Below are positions 35,436 through 47,701 of a stretch of DNA of 64,000 nt, one piece after another (the first letter of the stretch is position 1; the number at the start of each line of letters is the position of its first letter). Position numbers and translations under genes: made by a program. Source of the stretch: Rhizophagus irregularis. Taxonomy: Eukaryota > Glomeromycota > Glomeromycetes > Glomerales > Glomeraceae. The notes beneath the pieces were generated by a model, which searched no databases, was not told the DNA's origin, and saw only the letters and a program-made list of their open reading frames with translations. Location of the stretch: assembly GCF_026210795.1 (NCBI RefSeq), contig NC_089444.1, positions 3,338,501 to 3,402,500 on the forward strand. The letters are read 5' to 3'.

Positions 35436-35712
35436 TATATAATGTACGTAAAAGAAATACTTTCGTTTTTAAAATACTTTCTTTTTTTTTATATTTTTAA
35501 AAAGATGCAATAAAATAAAAATAAATAAATAAAAAAAAAGACAAAATTGCCAGTGTATTAATATATTTGCTTTAAAAGAGATGCAATAATTTTTTTTTCT
35601 TTTACGTTCGTAAAAATAGTAATCTTTTTAAAAAAACTTTTTTTTTTGTTACGTCATAATGCAATTACCAAAATTTTCCTTATAAAAAAATCACTTCATT
35701 TTTTTCAAGTTG
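35436..35712 (+). pseudogene. Arrestin upstream region (copy C), cut off before the gene
   Basis: Starts AATGTACGTAAAAG and follows the arrestin 5' region through TTACGTCATAATG and TCCTTATAAAAA, then breaks at TTCAAGTTGA. The coding part is missing here. The matching 3' end of the gene reappears at 40761. The head-to-tail join with copy B spacer shows a tandem arrangement. Confidence 0.6.
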
Positions 35713-36480
35713 ACTCGTTAAATATTTTATATCAAAAAAAGGTCATTATACAGTATATGGTATAACGTAAGATTTATATCTAAATCTATATAACTAAAGA
35801 AATTTCTGTATAACGGGTAACGTTTAGATTGACTTGTATAAATAATTTGAATTGTGTAATGGGAAACTATTCAATTTGGTGTCATTTTCACTGTTAATAC
35901 AAGTTCCGGTTAATGAAGTTTTATTTTTTGCTAATTAACGAATAAAGTTGTCTTATTAATCATATTTTATTTTCAGAAAGGCTTATCTGTTAAAGTAAAA
36001 TGAGTTCATATAAACCAGGAAATTTATTATTTTTTTTTTTTTGAAAAAATATACCATTTTTTGGTTCGTACAGACAATTTTTTTCTATTTTTTTTTCCTT
36101 GATTTTCAAACAAAAAATATCGATCTTAATTGATTTCTTAAACCAAAATATTTTAATTTTAATTTTGCTTTTTTAAGTTGATAATTTATTTTTTATTATT
36201 CTTTTTTTTTTTTATTCACTTATTAATTATTAATGATTTATTTTGTAAATTTTGAAAGTTAACTTTTTCAAACTTTTATTTTCAAGATAATTAATAATTC
36301 TTAAAAAAGATGCACACAGTAAATTATATTTAATAAAACATCTAATTTGTTAATTACGAAAAAGTTCCCGAGCATAATAAAATTTTTTCTTTTTTTAGTT
36401 TAGCAAGATAAGATATAGGTAAGTTCAGGAACTTCTTACATATTTAGTATATTTATATAGTACGAAAGGTTCAAATTTTT
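35713..36480. other. Unassigned AT-rich stretch
   Basis: No gene seen. A block with repeated GTATAACG-type words (35760-35830) may be a decayed DNA-transposon end. Confidence 0.4.
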
Positions 36481-36688
36481 GCAGTCTAAATAGTCTTTCT
36501 TTTTTTTTAAATAGTAACGCGTTTATTAATTATTTGAATTTATAAAATAAATTACATAATTAAAATTAAACACCTAGAGCTTGAAAAATTCAAACCCTAT
36601 AACTAAGTATTTATCGAACTATAACTAAATCTATCGTAAAAATTATCATAAAAATTTCATACTGTATCTAAATATCGCTAAAATATAT

Positions 36689-36901
36689 CTAAACTAAAGC
36701 GTTCGTTAATTTAATTGTTGTATTCCAAGATTTAGCTATATTAATACCTTCTGTGATTAATCCTTTCATCTTGTCTAATGTTACTAAGCTAATACGTTTA
36801 TTTATATTTGTATTTTTTTCTTTTTTAACTAATTTTTCTTTTGTTTTTTGTTTTTTAATTTTTCCTGGTATTGTATCCGTGTCAGTATCTTCTTCTACCA
36901 T
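36689..36901 (-). pseudogene. LINE 3' coding remnant
   Basis: 70-codon Lys/Thr/Glu-rich frame (MVEEDTDTDTIPGKIKK) within the LINE, close to its poly(A) end. It could be the tail of the element ORF in another frame or an accessory remnant. No domain is visible. Confidence 0.35.
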
Positions 36902-36968
36902 ATTATCATATTATCATTTACATCTCTTTTCCTTCTAAGGTCTATTTTTTTAATTTGTTCTCTTTCTT

Positions 36969-38048
36969 CTAACCTTTTAATTTCTTCGCATTGTGGAATC
37001 CATATTCGTTTCTTAATCTCATCATACGTGAACATCCAAAGCTTTTTATTAGATCTTTAACTTTTTTCTCTTTAGATAGATCATTGAATTTATTATTATA
37101 AATCCCTCTTAGTAATTCCCATATTCTGCTTTTCCTCAACAAAATATTTGAAGGACTTTCTATTATATTAATGAATTCACAGTTGTAGTTTCTTAAAATT
37201 TCTAATTCTTCGCTTTGATTAGAGTTAGCCAAAACTTTTTTGAAATTATATGGTGATTCTCGTATGATTTCGTCAATTGATATATCATTATCTTCACATA
37301 TCCATATGTGTTCCCAATCTTCCTGGAAGATTTTCCCACATCTTATACATTTATCTGTATCTATTTTATTCGTGTTTCTTTTGAATAAAATGTTATATGT
37401 GGGTAATTCTTTAAGTAAATTTTTGATTCTGTATGAGCGTTCTATCATATCTCTATCACCACATTGTCTTTGCGAAAATTTAACTCTATTACTAATAAAT
37501 TCAAGACTTGTGATCCAGTCAAATTCGTTTCTATAATTATACATAAATAGATCCTCTAATCTCTCGCTGTTTAAAATCTCATTTTTCCAAATTGCTAATG
37601 TAACTGCTTTCCTCCAAACTTGGAATCCTCCTGTTATTAATTTGTTATTCCAAATTAAATTATATTCATTCGTAATTAAACCTTCTTCTATCAATTCAAA
37701 ATTAAATTTTATCTTATCTACTATCTTATTGTTTTTTAACATTTCCTGCATCTGATTTCTTTTTTCTTTTATGATTCTCTGTGTTTTCTCTTTTCCTTCA
37801 ATTAGTTCGATGTTATTTGTTTCTAAAAAATTGTCTAAAAATAAGAGCTCTAAATAATAGTCGCTATCTATCTTTTTCCTGTTACTAAAATTGTTGATAA
37901 ATTCAATTATTAATCTATTGACTTTCTCATTTATTCCCAAAATTAATTCGCTATTCTCACTAATTGTCATAATTCCTAGAATTATACATCTAAGAATAAT
38001 TTTAAATTCATTTTTGTTATTACATTCATAATTCGCTAATAAAATCAA
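36969..38048 (-). pseudogene. LINE ORF, C-terminal part with Cys/His motif
   Basis: 359 codons, Lys/Asn/Ile-rich. Residues 234-251 give C-x2-C-x9-H-x3-C (CIRCGKIFQEDWEHIWIC), the zinc-knuckle-like motif typical of the C-terminus of LINE reverse-transcriptase proteins. The frame is closed by the stop after AKKLKG. The first Met is internal, and upstream coding sequence continues with indels toward the MITE. Confidence 0.8.
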
Positions 38049-38329
38049 TTCCTTGCTCTCATTTTCTTCGTAATTCAGTTCAAATATTTTCCATATTACG
38101 TTATATCGATAAACTCTTTTACCTTTATTGTTAATTTCCCATTTCTTTTTGTTTGTGTCGATTAGGAGACAAAATCTTCATTTTGTTATCGAAGTCAAAT
38201 TATCATCTTCTTCGAAAATACTATTTTTGATTATATCCAAAAAATTTTTATCATTCGTTTTTATTATTTTGTCAATTAATTCTATTTTTTTGTTAAACGA
38301 CTCATCTTTTTTATCTTCTTTTGTATATG

Positions 38330-38822
38330 TTGTGCCTCAGATCGATTCTTGCCTCAGCTGACAGTTGACGCACCTCAGATTAAAATCGTCACCTGACGCG
38401 CCTCATTTGAATCATATAAATTTAATCTACTATAAATAAACTTTTTTCTATTAATTAAATTGCCTTCATGTTATAAGTAAATATATTTGTCACAATAATG
38501 TACACATATTCTGAAATTTTTATACAATTTTAATTCCTATTAAATATACAATGCGAATATTATTTGGAAAATTTGCATTATAAACACATTTTTAAATGAA
38601 GATTTCAAAAGCAATCATGAATCCAATTGATCTAAAATTTTAGGATTGAATATTTGAAAATACAGCAAATAAGTTTTATTAATAATCAAATGTACATTAG
38701 ATTAGAAAATTTAATGCTTAATTATAATCAATTTTTTATTGTAAAGTGAGGCGCGTCAGGTGGCGATTTTAATCTGAGGTGCGTCAGCTGTCAGCTGAGG
38801 CAAGAATCAATCTGAGGCACAA
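38330..38822. mobile_element. MITE with about 75-bp terminal inverted repeats, nested in the LINE
   Basis: The arms 38330-38405 and 38746-38822 are inverted copies built around TGAGGC and TGACGC words (TTGTGCCTCAGA..., with GAGGCACAA at the far end). TATAT flanks both sides (38324-38328 and 38823-38827) as a possible 5-bp target duplication. The interior is AT-rich and non-coding. It interrupts the LINE ORF, so it is younger than the LINE. Confidence 0.8.
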
Positions 38823-39005
38823 TATATACGTTCGTATCCATTCGTTCTTTTTTATAATATTATTTAGAGTTTCATATGGTTTAATATAGTCTTCTTCTTT
38901 TCTTCTATCTAAATTTCTACTGATTTCATTTTCTATGTATATTAGACATTCGTTACTACCCTTTTTTTTACTAATGTTTCTATAACATCCTTGACATTTC
39001 TTCAA
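38823..39005 (-). pseudogene. LINE coding remnant with Cys motif, cut by the MITE
   Basis: Reads MKKCQGCYRNISKKKGSNEC and continues through the ENEISRNLDRR region to WIRTY before running into the MITE arm. This is the stretch between the reverse-transcriptase thumb and the C-terminal Cys/His part. Confidence 0.5.
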
Positions 39006-39239
39006 TTGAGGCGAATTGTTTAAGTTATAGCTATCTCCGACTAGTTCTAAATGTATTCCTATTCTTTTGTATTTTTTGCTCTGTGATTTTTTTTTATTTA
39101 TACTAAATATCGGATATTCGCCGTAGTCGTTCCAAGTTATAATACTATTTTTATCCGATTTTTCATCTTCATCGAAATAGTTTATATGAATATTTTCTTT
39201 TTGTGCTTGTCCTATAAGCTTGTTTCTTATTTTCCTTAC

Positions 39240-40187
39240 TTATCCACTTTCATCTGCTATTAATTTCAATTCTAATTTTTTAAACCATTTCGGCGTTTTA
39301 CCTTTCGTGTTCTTTCCTCTTTCTTTACATAAATGCTTCCATTTTAGTAAAGTGATACCGTCCGCCTCTAGGATGTCTTCTAAAAACATTATATTTTTTG
39401 TTTTTCTTGATTGAGTACTTGTTATAAATTCCTTACACTCCATTAATTCAATTAGGTCAGTCTTTCCTCCTTTGATTCTGTGACTTTCTCTAAAATCTTT
39501 TATTTCATGATTACATATTTTGATTTTTTCATTATTTAACACCTTTAAAGCTGATATGATCCAATTATTTTTCCTATAATTTGTTATTTCTAATTCTCCA
39601 GGACATCTCGAAGTCCATATATTTTTCTGTTCTTGGATCATTTTAATTTTAAATAATATTTGTAATTTGTAATTTCCATTCGCCTGATAAAGCAAATTCT
39701 TATATATCATTTCCATCTGTAGGTCGTAAATATGTTTTATACCTAAAATGTCTTTATCGTAGATTATAAAATTTGGAGTTGATCTTGCTAGGCCAGCTCT
39801 TTTTTTAATTATCATATTTATTTTTGTCATCAATTTCTCGCATTCCCATTTCTTTAGGACGATGGCTGCCAACTGATACTCTATTCTTGGTACAATAACT
39901 ATATTCCAAACTGCTATTATTTGCTTTTCATTTAATCTTTTCCAATTAAATATATTGCAGGCGTTATTGATTATCGATGTTATCTTCTTTTTATATATTT
40001 CTCTTTTGTTGTCGTATCTGAAAAATATTCCAAGGTAACGATTACCTTCTTCGCTGTTTGTCTTTGTGATTGGTTCTCCCTCAATTGAAAGATCTTCTTT
40101 ATTGTTGTTTATTTTTATAAGTTCGTATTTCGATACATTTGCTTTTATGTCATTTATATTGAAGAATTGATGACATATCTCAATCAT
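39240..40187 (-). pseudogene. LINE reverse transcriptase, thumb and post-RT part
   Basis: 315 codons. The early segment (RYLGIFFRYDNKREI, then ITSIINNACNIFNWKRL and IVPRIEYQLAA) matches the conserved stretch just after the palm in non-LTR reverse transcriptases, where the palm's last motif leads into a Lys-rich thumb. The catalytic FADD-type motif should lie upstream but is lost at the 5' truncation at 40192. Confidence 0.8.
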
Positions 40188-40223
40188 TTTTCGCAGTCTA
40201 AATAGTATATTTCATATGTGAGG

Positions 40224-40606
40224 TAGAGTTTGGAATCGATTAAGGTTAATCAATTAATTAATCGACTAAGACGGTTAATCGAATAAGGTATCTCAAAAAT
40301 CGGTTAATCGATTAAAATTATCAACCCATAATTCTGGTCAAATTATCTAATGCGGCCCAGAGCTGTGAATTTTTGGTCACGTGTTCTCCGAACTTGGAAG
40401 AATTTGTATTAATTTTTTAATGATAATAATAATAAATAAGACTTTCCTATAACTAAATGTATGATCAAAAACAATTTGGTGCAATCTGCGGTCAAAAAAA
40501 AAAAATTTTTTTAATATTTTAATATTAATCGATTATTAATCGATTAGGGCCCTTGGTTAATCGATTATTAATCGGTTAAGGTTTTTTTGGTCGGTTCCAA
40601 CCTCTA
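40224..40606. mobile_element. hAT-like MITE with TAGAG termini
   Basis: Ends TAGAGTTTGGAATCGA and its near complement GGTTCCAACCTCTA, flanked by ATGTGAGG (40216-40223) and ACGTGAGG (40607-40614), 7 of 8 identical. Subterminal GGTTAATCGATTA words repeat near both ends. The 8-bp duplication and TAGAG start fit hAT elements. It lies 10 bp from the LINE target duplication. Confidence 0.65.
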
Positions 40607-40760
40607 ACGTGAGGAAATGCTTTTATTTGGTTTTTTAAACGTTATCTCATTCATTATATTGTTTAAAATAAATACAATTTTTTATGGGTATTGCTAAATA
40701 TCACCAGTGTCAGTGATGAATTTATGATGTAATGTACAAACTCTAATTTTCAGTTAAATC

Positions 40761-40895
40761 ATTCAAACTAAAGTCACTTTTGGACGGTCACGTCATAATA
40801 TTATGACCACGAGAGAAACATTTGTATGAAGAAATTTCTTGGATAATATTTCCACCTCCGATATGAACTACTTTTCTGATTCCGAATTTAAATAA
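40761..40895 (+). pseudogene. 3' fragment of the arrestin-like gene (copy C)
   Basis: Matches the last about 45 codons of the gene at 18147, from ATTCAAACTAAAGTCAC to GAATTTAAATAA, with a small deletion and a frame break at TTTGTATGAAG. Everything upstream is replaced by transposon sequence. Confidence 0.8.
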
Positions 40896-43143
40896 TTAGA
40901 ATATCCTTTTTTAATAACGAACGAGAGAAACTAACAGAGAAAATAGAGGAATACGAGAAAATATTGGCAGTGAAATATAATACATTTTTTCATTTTTTGC
41001 CTTCCCAATTTCCCTTTCTTTTATTATTGGAAAGAAAAAACTAAATTATGGTTTAAACCACATAAGATTCTAATATAATATTCTAAATATACATTAATTT
41101 AAACCTTTTAAGAATAATATTTTTTATGCTTTTTATTTCTTTTTTTAAAAAATATTTTTATAACATTTTACTTATAAAAATATTTTATTTCACGCACATA
41201 TTTATCCTATATATTTCTTTCACTTCTATATTATTAATTTTTAAATCAAATCGGCAAGGAAAAAAAAATCAATTTAGAAACTCTTTTTTTGTAACATTTC
41301 TACCGAGAAAATCCTTATTATAATTTGATTAGTTTTCTTAAATAATCATTTCAAAGTTATTAAGCGTCAAAACCGACGAATTACTATAAAAAACTTACCA
41401 TCAAAAAAAATCTCGTAAATAATTTTTTCCTTTTCTTTAAAAAAAATATATATTGGTTTTTATTAAAAATAAAATGATAAAATAAATAAAAAAAAGCAAA
41501 ATGTAATATTTTTTTCGTTGAAACTTGCTTCTGTCCGCGTAATTTCGTTAAGAATGTATTTTTTTTCTCGATATTTACTATATTTCACCACGACAAATAA
41601 TACATTGTTCCAAAAATTGTGAAATCAAGTTATGAAACTAAAATTCGGTCTAAACCCTTTACTGGTATGATTACAATAATAATGGTAAAAAGATAAAAAA
41701 ACACCAATTTGGCCAAATTTTTAGTTGACAAAATTAAGGAATATTACAAAAAATTCTTGAAGAATTATGTTGTAATTTGTACGACTTGTACGTGCACCTC
41801 ATATTATATTAATATATGTATATATAAAAAATTTTTTCTTCGAAGATAATATTAGAACAATACTTACATTTTCTCTATTATAATTGATTTTTACAAAATT
41901 AAAATTCGCTTTCTTTCGTCAGTCATTTATAGTTAGATTATTTTGTTCTTTGTTAAATTTACCAATTTCGTTATTTATACTGTATGTATTGCTTGTTATG
42001 ACGTGAACACATAAACACATCGTGCCACTTATCAAACATGGCACCTGTGCAATAACTATATATTATTATATAATAAGCAATCCACATATTAGTACAACAT
42101 GTACATAAATAGGGTCGTATATATTAATTATTATTAGCACCAATTCATCAAGTTATTAAGCATCATGTATTTGTACTTAACAGTTAATGTGATATAAGTA
42201 TAATCAAATAAAATTCAATCCAATGGAATAAAATGCAACATATGATCTTTTTATTTGTTTACGGGATACGAATGATCATGTTTGTCGCACTGGTGTTACA
42301 TGCATACGGCTAAATCACATTTTGCAGATTGGCGGATATGTCTATCTTTTAAATATTCCTAATTTGTTATAATCATTGGACAATGAGTTTCATTAAAAAG
42401 TATTTACAATAATAACGTAAATAGATTACGTGACACATTGTCTAATTTATCAAAAAAAAGATCTGTTCTAGAATTACTTTGTCGTGTTGATAATTATTTT
42501 GAGTTTTTACATTTGTTGTGTTTTAATTAACGTATTTTTATTTTTGAGAACAACAAACAATAAAACGACTTTTGACGAGAAACAATTGAATGACATAAAA
42601 AAAAATGAACCTAACATATATTCTCGATGTACATAACATATCAAACATACAGTATATTAATTATATATAATAAATTTTATGCGTTTTATTTTTTGCTTAA
42701 TTAATTTTAATATTTCATGGACTGTATTATTACTGGTTCCTAAAGTTAATAATGATAATAAAAATTAAATAAAGATAAACTGATGCATTTGTTTATAAAT
42801 ATAATAAGCTACCCAATTCATAAGGGTAGTCCGCTCTTAAAAAAAAAATCACATACATCATGTTACTAACTTGTTTGCAGTTATTCTAAGATGTAGCGTT
42901 ACGTTATTACAATTTTGTCATGTGACATATGCGAGGGCACTCCTATGATTAAAACAATGGTTTTCACATCCATATTGTCATTATTGTTACGCATAAACCT
43001 ACGCCTATTCCATAAAAAAACAAATAATGTCGTTACATTATATTTTTATGCATTGTTATGTATAATATGTTTGAATTGCGCGTATGGCGGTTTGATATAA
43101 ATTAAAATGATATTCAAAAAATATTTTTTTTGCATTTAAAATA
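40896..43143. other. Duplicated arrestin-kinase spacer (copy C)
   Basis: Colinear with 19167-22161 but about 0.7 kb shorter, mainly because the tandem repeats at 19841-20585 are not expanded here. It ends with the promoter-like GAATTGCGCGTATGGCG and GATATAAATTA about 50-70 bases before the ATG at 43144. Confidence 0.65.
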
Positions 43144-43510
43144 ATGTCTTCTCAAAATAAAGATATTGAATATATATTCTGTAAATTGTATTTAATATGC
43201 AGACTTATAAATTTGACCAGCGGATCTAAAGAAATCGATGATTTTATTGAAAAAAGACAGTTGGAAATTAAAGACCATAATGATATAGTATTAGATCGAT
43301 ATAGAATGGATACCATATAATAAGTTTAATGAAATTAAAGCAACAAACAAAAATGGTTCTATATATATAACGGCATATACAGCATTATGGAAAAATGGAC
43401 CATTATATTGGAATATTCAGGAAAAAACATACATGAGAGATTCGAATATAAAGGTTGCTTTAAAATGTTTTCATAACTTACAAAGTCCCATTGAGTTTAT
43501 AATAAATGAG
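43144..43510 (+). pseudogene. Kinase 2, exon 1 (10-bp insertion)
   Basis: Starts MSSQNKDIEY. About ten extra bases (GATCGATATA) lie between GTATTA and GAATGGATACC relative to the other cassettes; they shift the frame and give a stop within a few codons. Downstream, the loop, lysine and alphaC parts continue in the shifted frame. Confidence 0.75.
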
Positions 43511-43591
43511 GTATAAAAATTTCCAACGTTTAGGTGATAACAGTTTTTTTTTAAAAAATAAAGTATACTTACTTTTATTATCATGTTTTAG

Positions 43592-43951
43592 GTAAAAAAA
43601 TATTCAACAGATAGCGAAAAGTTTCAAGTATTATATGGAATATCTCAAAATCCATGTACATATGATTATATTTTGATTTTTAACTGGACAAGTGGAAATG
43701 AAAAAATTGATGGTTTTATTCAAGAAATGCAATTGAAAGTTAATAATTATAGAGATGCACTATTTGAATGGATACCATACAATCAGTTTGATCAAATTAG
43801 AAAAACAGGAGAACATGGCCTTATGACAACAGTATACTCAGCAATATGGAGGAATGGTCCATCATACAAGAATATAAGAAATTCAAGTAAAGAAGTTGCT
43901 CTAAAATATTTGCATAATTCACAAATTCCCATAGAATTTGTAATAAATGAG
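43592..43951 (+). CDS. Kinase 2, exon 2 (open cassette)
   Basis: 120 codons. Loop KTGEHGLMTTVYSA has one extra residue; VALK lysine and alphaC Glu are present. Confidence 0.75.
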
Positions 43952-44027
43952 GTATAAATTTTTACAAATATTTTAAATATTTATTTTTGATAATCTATTT
44001 AAATTTAACACTTTGGTTTATGTTCAG

Positions 44028-44420
44028 GCTAAAAAATATTTAACGAAAAATTCAATAAAAGATGATAAATCTTTCGTATTGTATGGAATATCTCAAAATA
44101 CAGATACAAATGATTATATTTTAGTTTTTAACTGGACAAGTGGAAATGAAAAAATTGATGATTTTATTCAAGAAATGCAATTAAAAACTAATAAATATAG
44201 AGATGTTCTATTTGAATGGATACCATACGATCAGTTTGATCAAATTAAAAAAATAGACAAAACCGACCCTATCACAACAATATATTCAGCAGTATGGAGA
44301 AATGGTCCATCATATACTAATGGTTGGTGGGATAAATATTATATAAGAGATCAAAATAGAAAAGTTTCTCTAAAAATTTTGCATAATTTACAGAATAATG
44401 TAGAATTTGTGATATATAAG
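44028..44420 (+). CDS. Kinase 2, exon 3 (open cassette, alphaC Glu lost)
   Basis: 131 codons. Acceptor CAG. Loop KIDKTDPITTIYSA has no Gly; the lysine is kept (VSLK); the end is Lys (VIYK). Confidence 0.75.
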
Positions 44421-44499
44421 GTATAAATTTTTGTAAATATTTTAAATATTTTTAACATTTATTTTTGATATAGCATATTTAACTCTTATTTATATTTAG

Positions 44500-44877
44500 G
44501 CTAAAAAATATATAACAAAAAATTCAGTAAAAGATGGGTTTCCTGTATTGTATGGAATATCTCAAAGTTCAGATACAAATGATTACATTTTGGTTTTTAA
44601 CTGGACAAGCGGAAATGGAAAAATTGATGACCTTATTCAAGAAAGGCAATTAAAAATTAATAAACACAAAGATGTAGTATTTGAGTGGATATCATACAAT
44701 CAATTTAATGAAATTAAAGAAACAGGCAAAAATAATTCTATGACAGTATATACAGCAATATGGCAGGACGGTCCGTTATACTATCAGCATGATAAGTATA
44801 CAAGAGATACAAATAAAGAAGTTTCATTAAAATTCTTGCATAACTCACAAAATTCCATAGAATTTGTAATAAGTTAG
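44500..44877 (+). pseudogene. Kinase 2, exon 4 (terminal stop)
   Basis: 126 codons, open up to the last two, where AAT-GAG of other cassettes is AGT-TAG, giving a stop exactly at the alphaC Glu position just before the donor. Confidence 0.75.
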
Positions 44878-44950
44878 GTATAAATATTTTTATGATTGCT
44901 ATTAATACCTCATTTTAGCATAATATATTTATCTTTTTTTTTATATCTAG

Positions 44951-45330
44951 GTTAAAAAATATTCAACAAAAAATGATGAGTTTCTTGTATTGTATGGGAT
45001 ATCTCAAGATCCAGATACAAACAGTTATATTTTAGTACAAAATAATCCTATAAATCTCAGAAATTGGATAAGTGGAAATGAAAAAATTGATAACTTCATT
45101 CAAGAAAGGCAACTAAAGGTTAAATACTACAAAGATGTGGTATTTGAGTGGATACCATACAATCAGTTTGATCAAATTAAAAAAATAGACAAAAATGACC
45201 TTTTGACAGTATATTCTGCTATATGGAGAGATGGTCCATTATACAAGAAGGATGAGTAGATTCAAATAATGAAGTTGCATTAAAATTATTGCATAATTCA
45301 CAAGATTCCATAGAATTTGTAATAAATGAG
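44951..45330 (+). pseudogene. Kinase 2, exon 5 (deletion and frameshift)
   Basis: About 20 bases are missing after GGTCCATTATACAAGAAGGAT compared with exon 6, with a frameshift into TAG. The lysine and alphaC segment continues in another frame. The donor is GTATAT. Confidence 0.75.
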
Positions 45331-45400
45331 GTATATAATTATTTATAAATGTTATTAATACTTTTTTTAGCATAATATATAAACTTTTTGTTATATTTAG

Positions 45401-45796
45401 GTTAAAAAATATTCAACAAAAAATGATAAGTTTCATGTATTGTATGGAATATCTCAAAATCCAGATACGAACAGTTATATTTTAGTACAAAATAATCCCA
45501 TAAATCTCAGAAATTGGATAAGTGGAAATGAAAAAATTGATAATTTTATTCAAGAAAGGCAACTAAAAGTTAAAGACTATAAGGACGTAGTATTTGAGTG
45601 GATACCATACAATCAGTTTGATCAAATTAAAAAAATAGGAAAAAATGACCTTTTGACAGTATACTCAGCTATGTGGAGAGATGGTCCATTATGCAAGAAG
45701 GATTGGTGGAGTAAGTATTGTACAAGAGATTCAAATAAAGAAGTTGCATTAAAATTATTGCATAATTCACAAGATTCCATAGAATTAATAAATGAG
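45401..45796 (+). CDS. Kinase 2, exon 6 (open cassette)
   Basis: 132 codons. Loop KIGKNDLLTVYSA; VALK lysine and alphaC Glu (ELINE) are present. Donor GTATGT is one of only two in the arrays without an immediate in-frame stop. Confidence 0.75.
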
Positions 45797-45866
45797 GTAT
45801 GTAAATTATACAAATGTTATTGATACTTCTTTTTAATATATATTTACCTTTTTTGTTTATATTTAG

Positions 45867-46256
45867 GTTAAAAAATATTCAACAAAAAATAATGAGTTTC
45901 TTGTATTGTATGGAGTGTCTCAAAATCCAGATACAAAGAATTTTATTTTAGTACAAAATAATCCTATAAATCTCAGAAATTGGATAAGTGGAAACGAAAA
46001 AATTGATAACTTCATTCAAGAAAGGCAACTAAAAGTTAAATACTATAAAGATGTAGTATCTGAATGGATACCATACAATCAGTTTGACCAAATTAAAAAA
46101 ATAGGCAAAAATAGCCTTATGACAGTATATTCAGCAATATGGAAAGATGGCCCATTATACTACCAGTATAATAAGTATACAAGAGATTCAAATAGAGAAG
46201 TTACATTAAAAGTTTTACATAATTCACAAAATTCCATAGAATTTGTGATAAATAAG
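45867..46256 (+). CDS. Kinase 2, exon 7 (open cassette, alphaC Glu lost)
   Basis: 130 codons. Loop KIGKNSLMTVYSA; lysine kept (VTLK); ends VINK, Lys in place of Glu. Confidence 0.75.
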
Positions 46257-46324
46257 GTATAAAAATATATAAATGCTATTCATACTTTTTTACATAACAT
46301 ATTTATTTTTTTGTTTATATTTAG

Positions 46325-46702
46325 GTTAAAAAATATTCAACACGGAATGAAGAGTATATGGTATTACATGGAATATCTCAAAGTTCAGATACAAATGATT
46401 ATATTTTAGTTTTTAAGTGGATAAGTGAAGATGAAAAAATTGATTATCTTATTCAAGAAAGGCAATTAAAAATTAATAAACATAAAAATGTGGTATTTGA
46501 GTGGATACCATACAGTCAGTTTGATCAAATTAAAAAAGTATACAAAAATAACATTATGACAGTATATTCAGCATTATGGAAAGATGGTCCATTATACAAG
46601 AAGTATAATTGGAGTAACTATCGTACAAGAGATTCAAATAAAGAAGTTGCATTAAAATTTTTTCATAATTCACAAAATTCCATAGAATTTGTGATAAATG
46701 AG
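46325..46702 (+). CDS. Kinase 2, exon 8 (open cassette)
   Basis: 126 codons. Loop KVYKNNIMTVYSA has no Gly; VALK lysine and alphaC Glu are present. Confidence 0.75.
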
Positions 46703-46770
46703 GTATAAAATTATATAAATGCTATTAATATTTCTTTTTAGTATGTATTTACATTTTTTATTATATTTAG

Positions 46771-47148
46771 GTTAAAAAATATTCAACAAAAAATGTAAAG
46801 TTTCAAGTATTGTATGGAATATCTCAAAATCCATATACATATGATTATATTTTGGTTTTTAACTGGACAAGTGGAAATGAAAAAATTGATAATTTCATTC
46901 AAGAAAGGCAATTAAAAATTAATGACCATAAAGATGTAGTATTTGAGTGGTTACCATACAATCAGTTTAATAAAATTGAAGAAATAGGTAAAAATAATTC
47001 TATAACAGTATATTCAGCAACATGGAAAGATAGTCCATTATACAAGAAGTATAATTGGAGTGAAAATTATGCAAGAGAAAGTTCAAATAAAGTTGTATTA
47101 AAATTTTTGAATAATTCACAAAATTCCATCGAATTTGTGATAAATGAG
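46771..47148 (+). CDS. Kinase 2, exon 9 (open cassette)
   Basis: 126 codons. Loop EIGKNNSITVYSA; lysine (VVLK) and alphaC Glu are present; WLPY replaces WIPY in the lead-in. Confidence 0.75.
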
Positions 47149-47218
47149 GTATAAAAGTTATATAATTTTTATTAATACTTTTTAATATAATATATTTACC
47201 TTCCTTTTTTATATTTAG

Positions 47219-47616
47219 GTTAAAAAATATCAAACGGAAAATCATGCATTTCTAACATTGTATGGAATATCTCAAAATCCAGACACAAATGATTATATTT
47301 TGGTTCAAAATAATTATTTGACCTTACAAATTGGATAAGTGGAAATGAGAAAATTGATAATTTTATTCAAGAAAGGCAATTCGCAATTAAAAATTATAAT
47401 AATGTGGTATTTGAGTGGATACCATACAATCAGTTTGATCAAATTAAAGAGATATACAAAAATATCCTAATAACAGTATTTTCAGCAACATGGAGGGGTG
47501 GGCCATTATACAAGAAGTATAATTGGAGTAAATTTTATACAAGAGATTCAAATAAAGAGGTTGTATTAAAATTTTTGAATAATTCACAAAATTCCATAGA
47601 ATTTGTGATAAATGAG
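47219..47616 (+). pseudogene. Kinase 2, exon 10 (one-base frameshift)
   Basis: A base is missing around TTATTTGACCTTACAAATTGG, so ATT-GGA-TAA stops the frame before the linker. The rest (FEWIPYNQFDQIKE onward) is open in the shifted frame. Confidence 0.75.
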
Positions 47617-47701
47617 GTATAAAAGTTATATAAATTTTATTAATACTTTTTAATATAATACTTTTTAATATAATATATTTACCTTTTTTGTTTATATTTA
47701 G

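Larger units (their letters stand above)
36495..40192 (-). mobile_element. 5'-truncated non-LTR (LINE) retrotransposon
   Basis: A minus-strand insertion flanked by a perfect 14-bp target-site duplication, GCAGTCTAAATAGT, at 36481-36494 and 40193-40206. Directly inside the left duplication the plus strand reads CTTTCTTTTTTTTT, which is a poly(A) tail on the element strand. Coding remnants give the C-terminal part of the reverse transcriptase and the Cys/His C-terminal motif, while the palm and endonuclease are missing. It is therefore a dead copy made by target-primed reverse transcription, and it carries an internal MITE at 38330-38822. Confidence 0.9.

Noticed and set aside
36753-37536. Plus-strand frames across the LINE (for example at 37240)
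   Set aside because: Antisense of the LINE ORF, which has clear minus-strand homology features and the poly(A)/TSD orientation.
45622-45813. 63-codon minus-strand frame
   Set aside because: Antisense of a kinase cassette exon.
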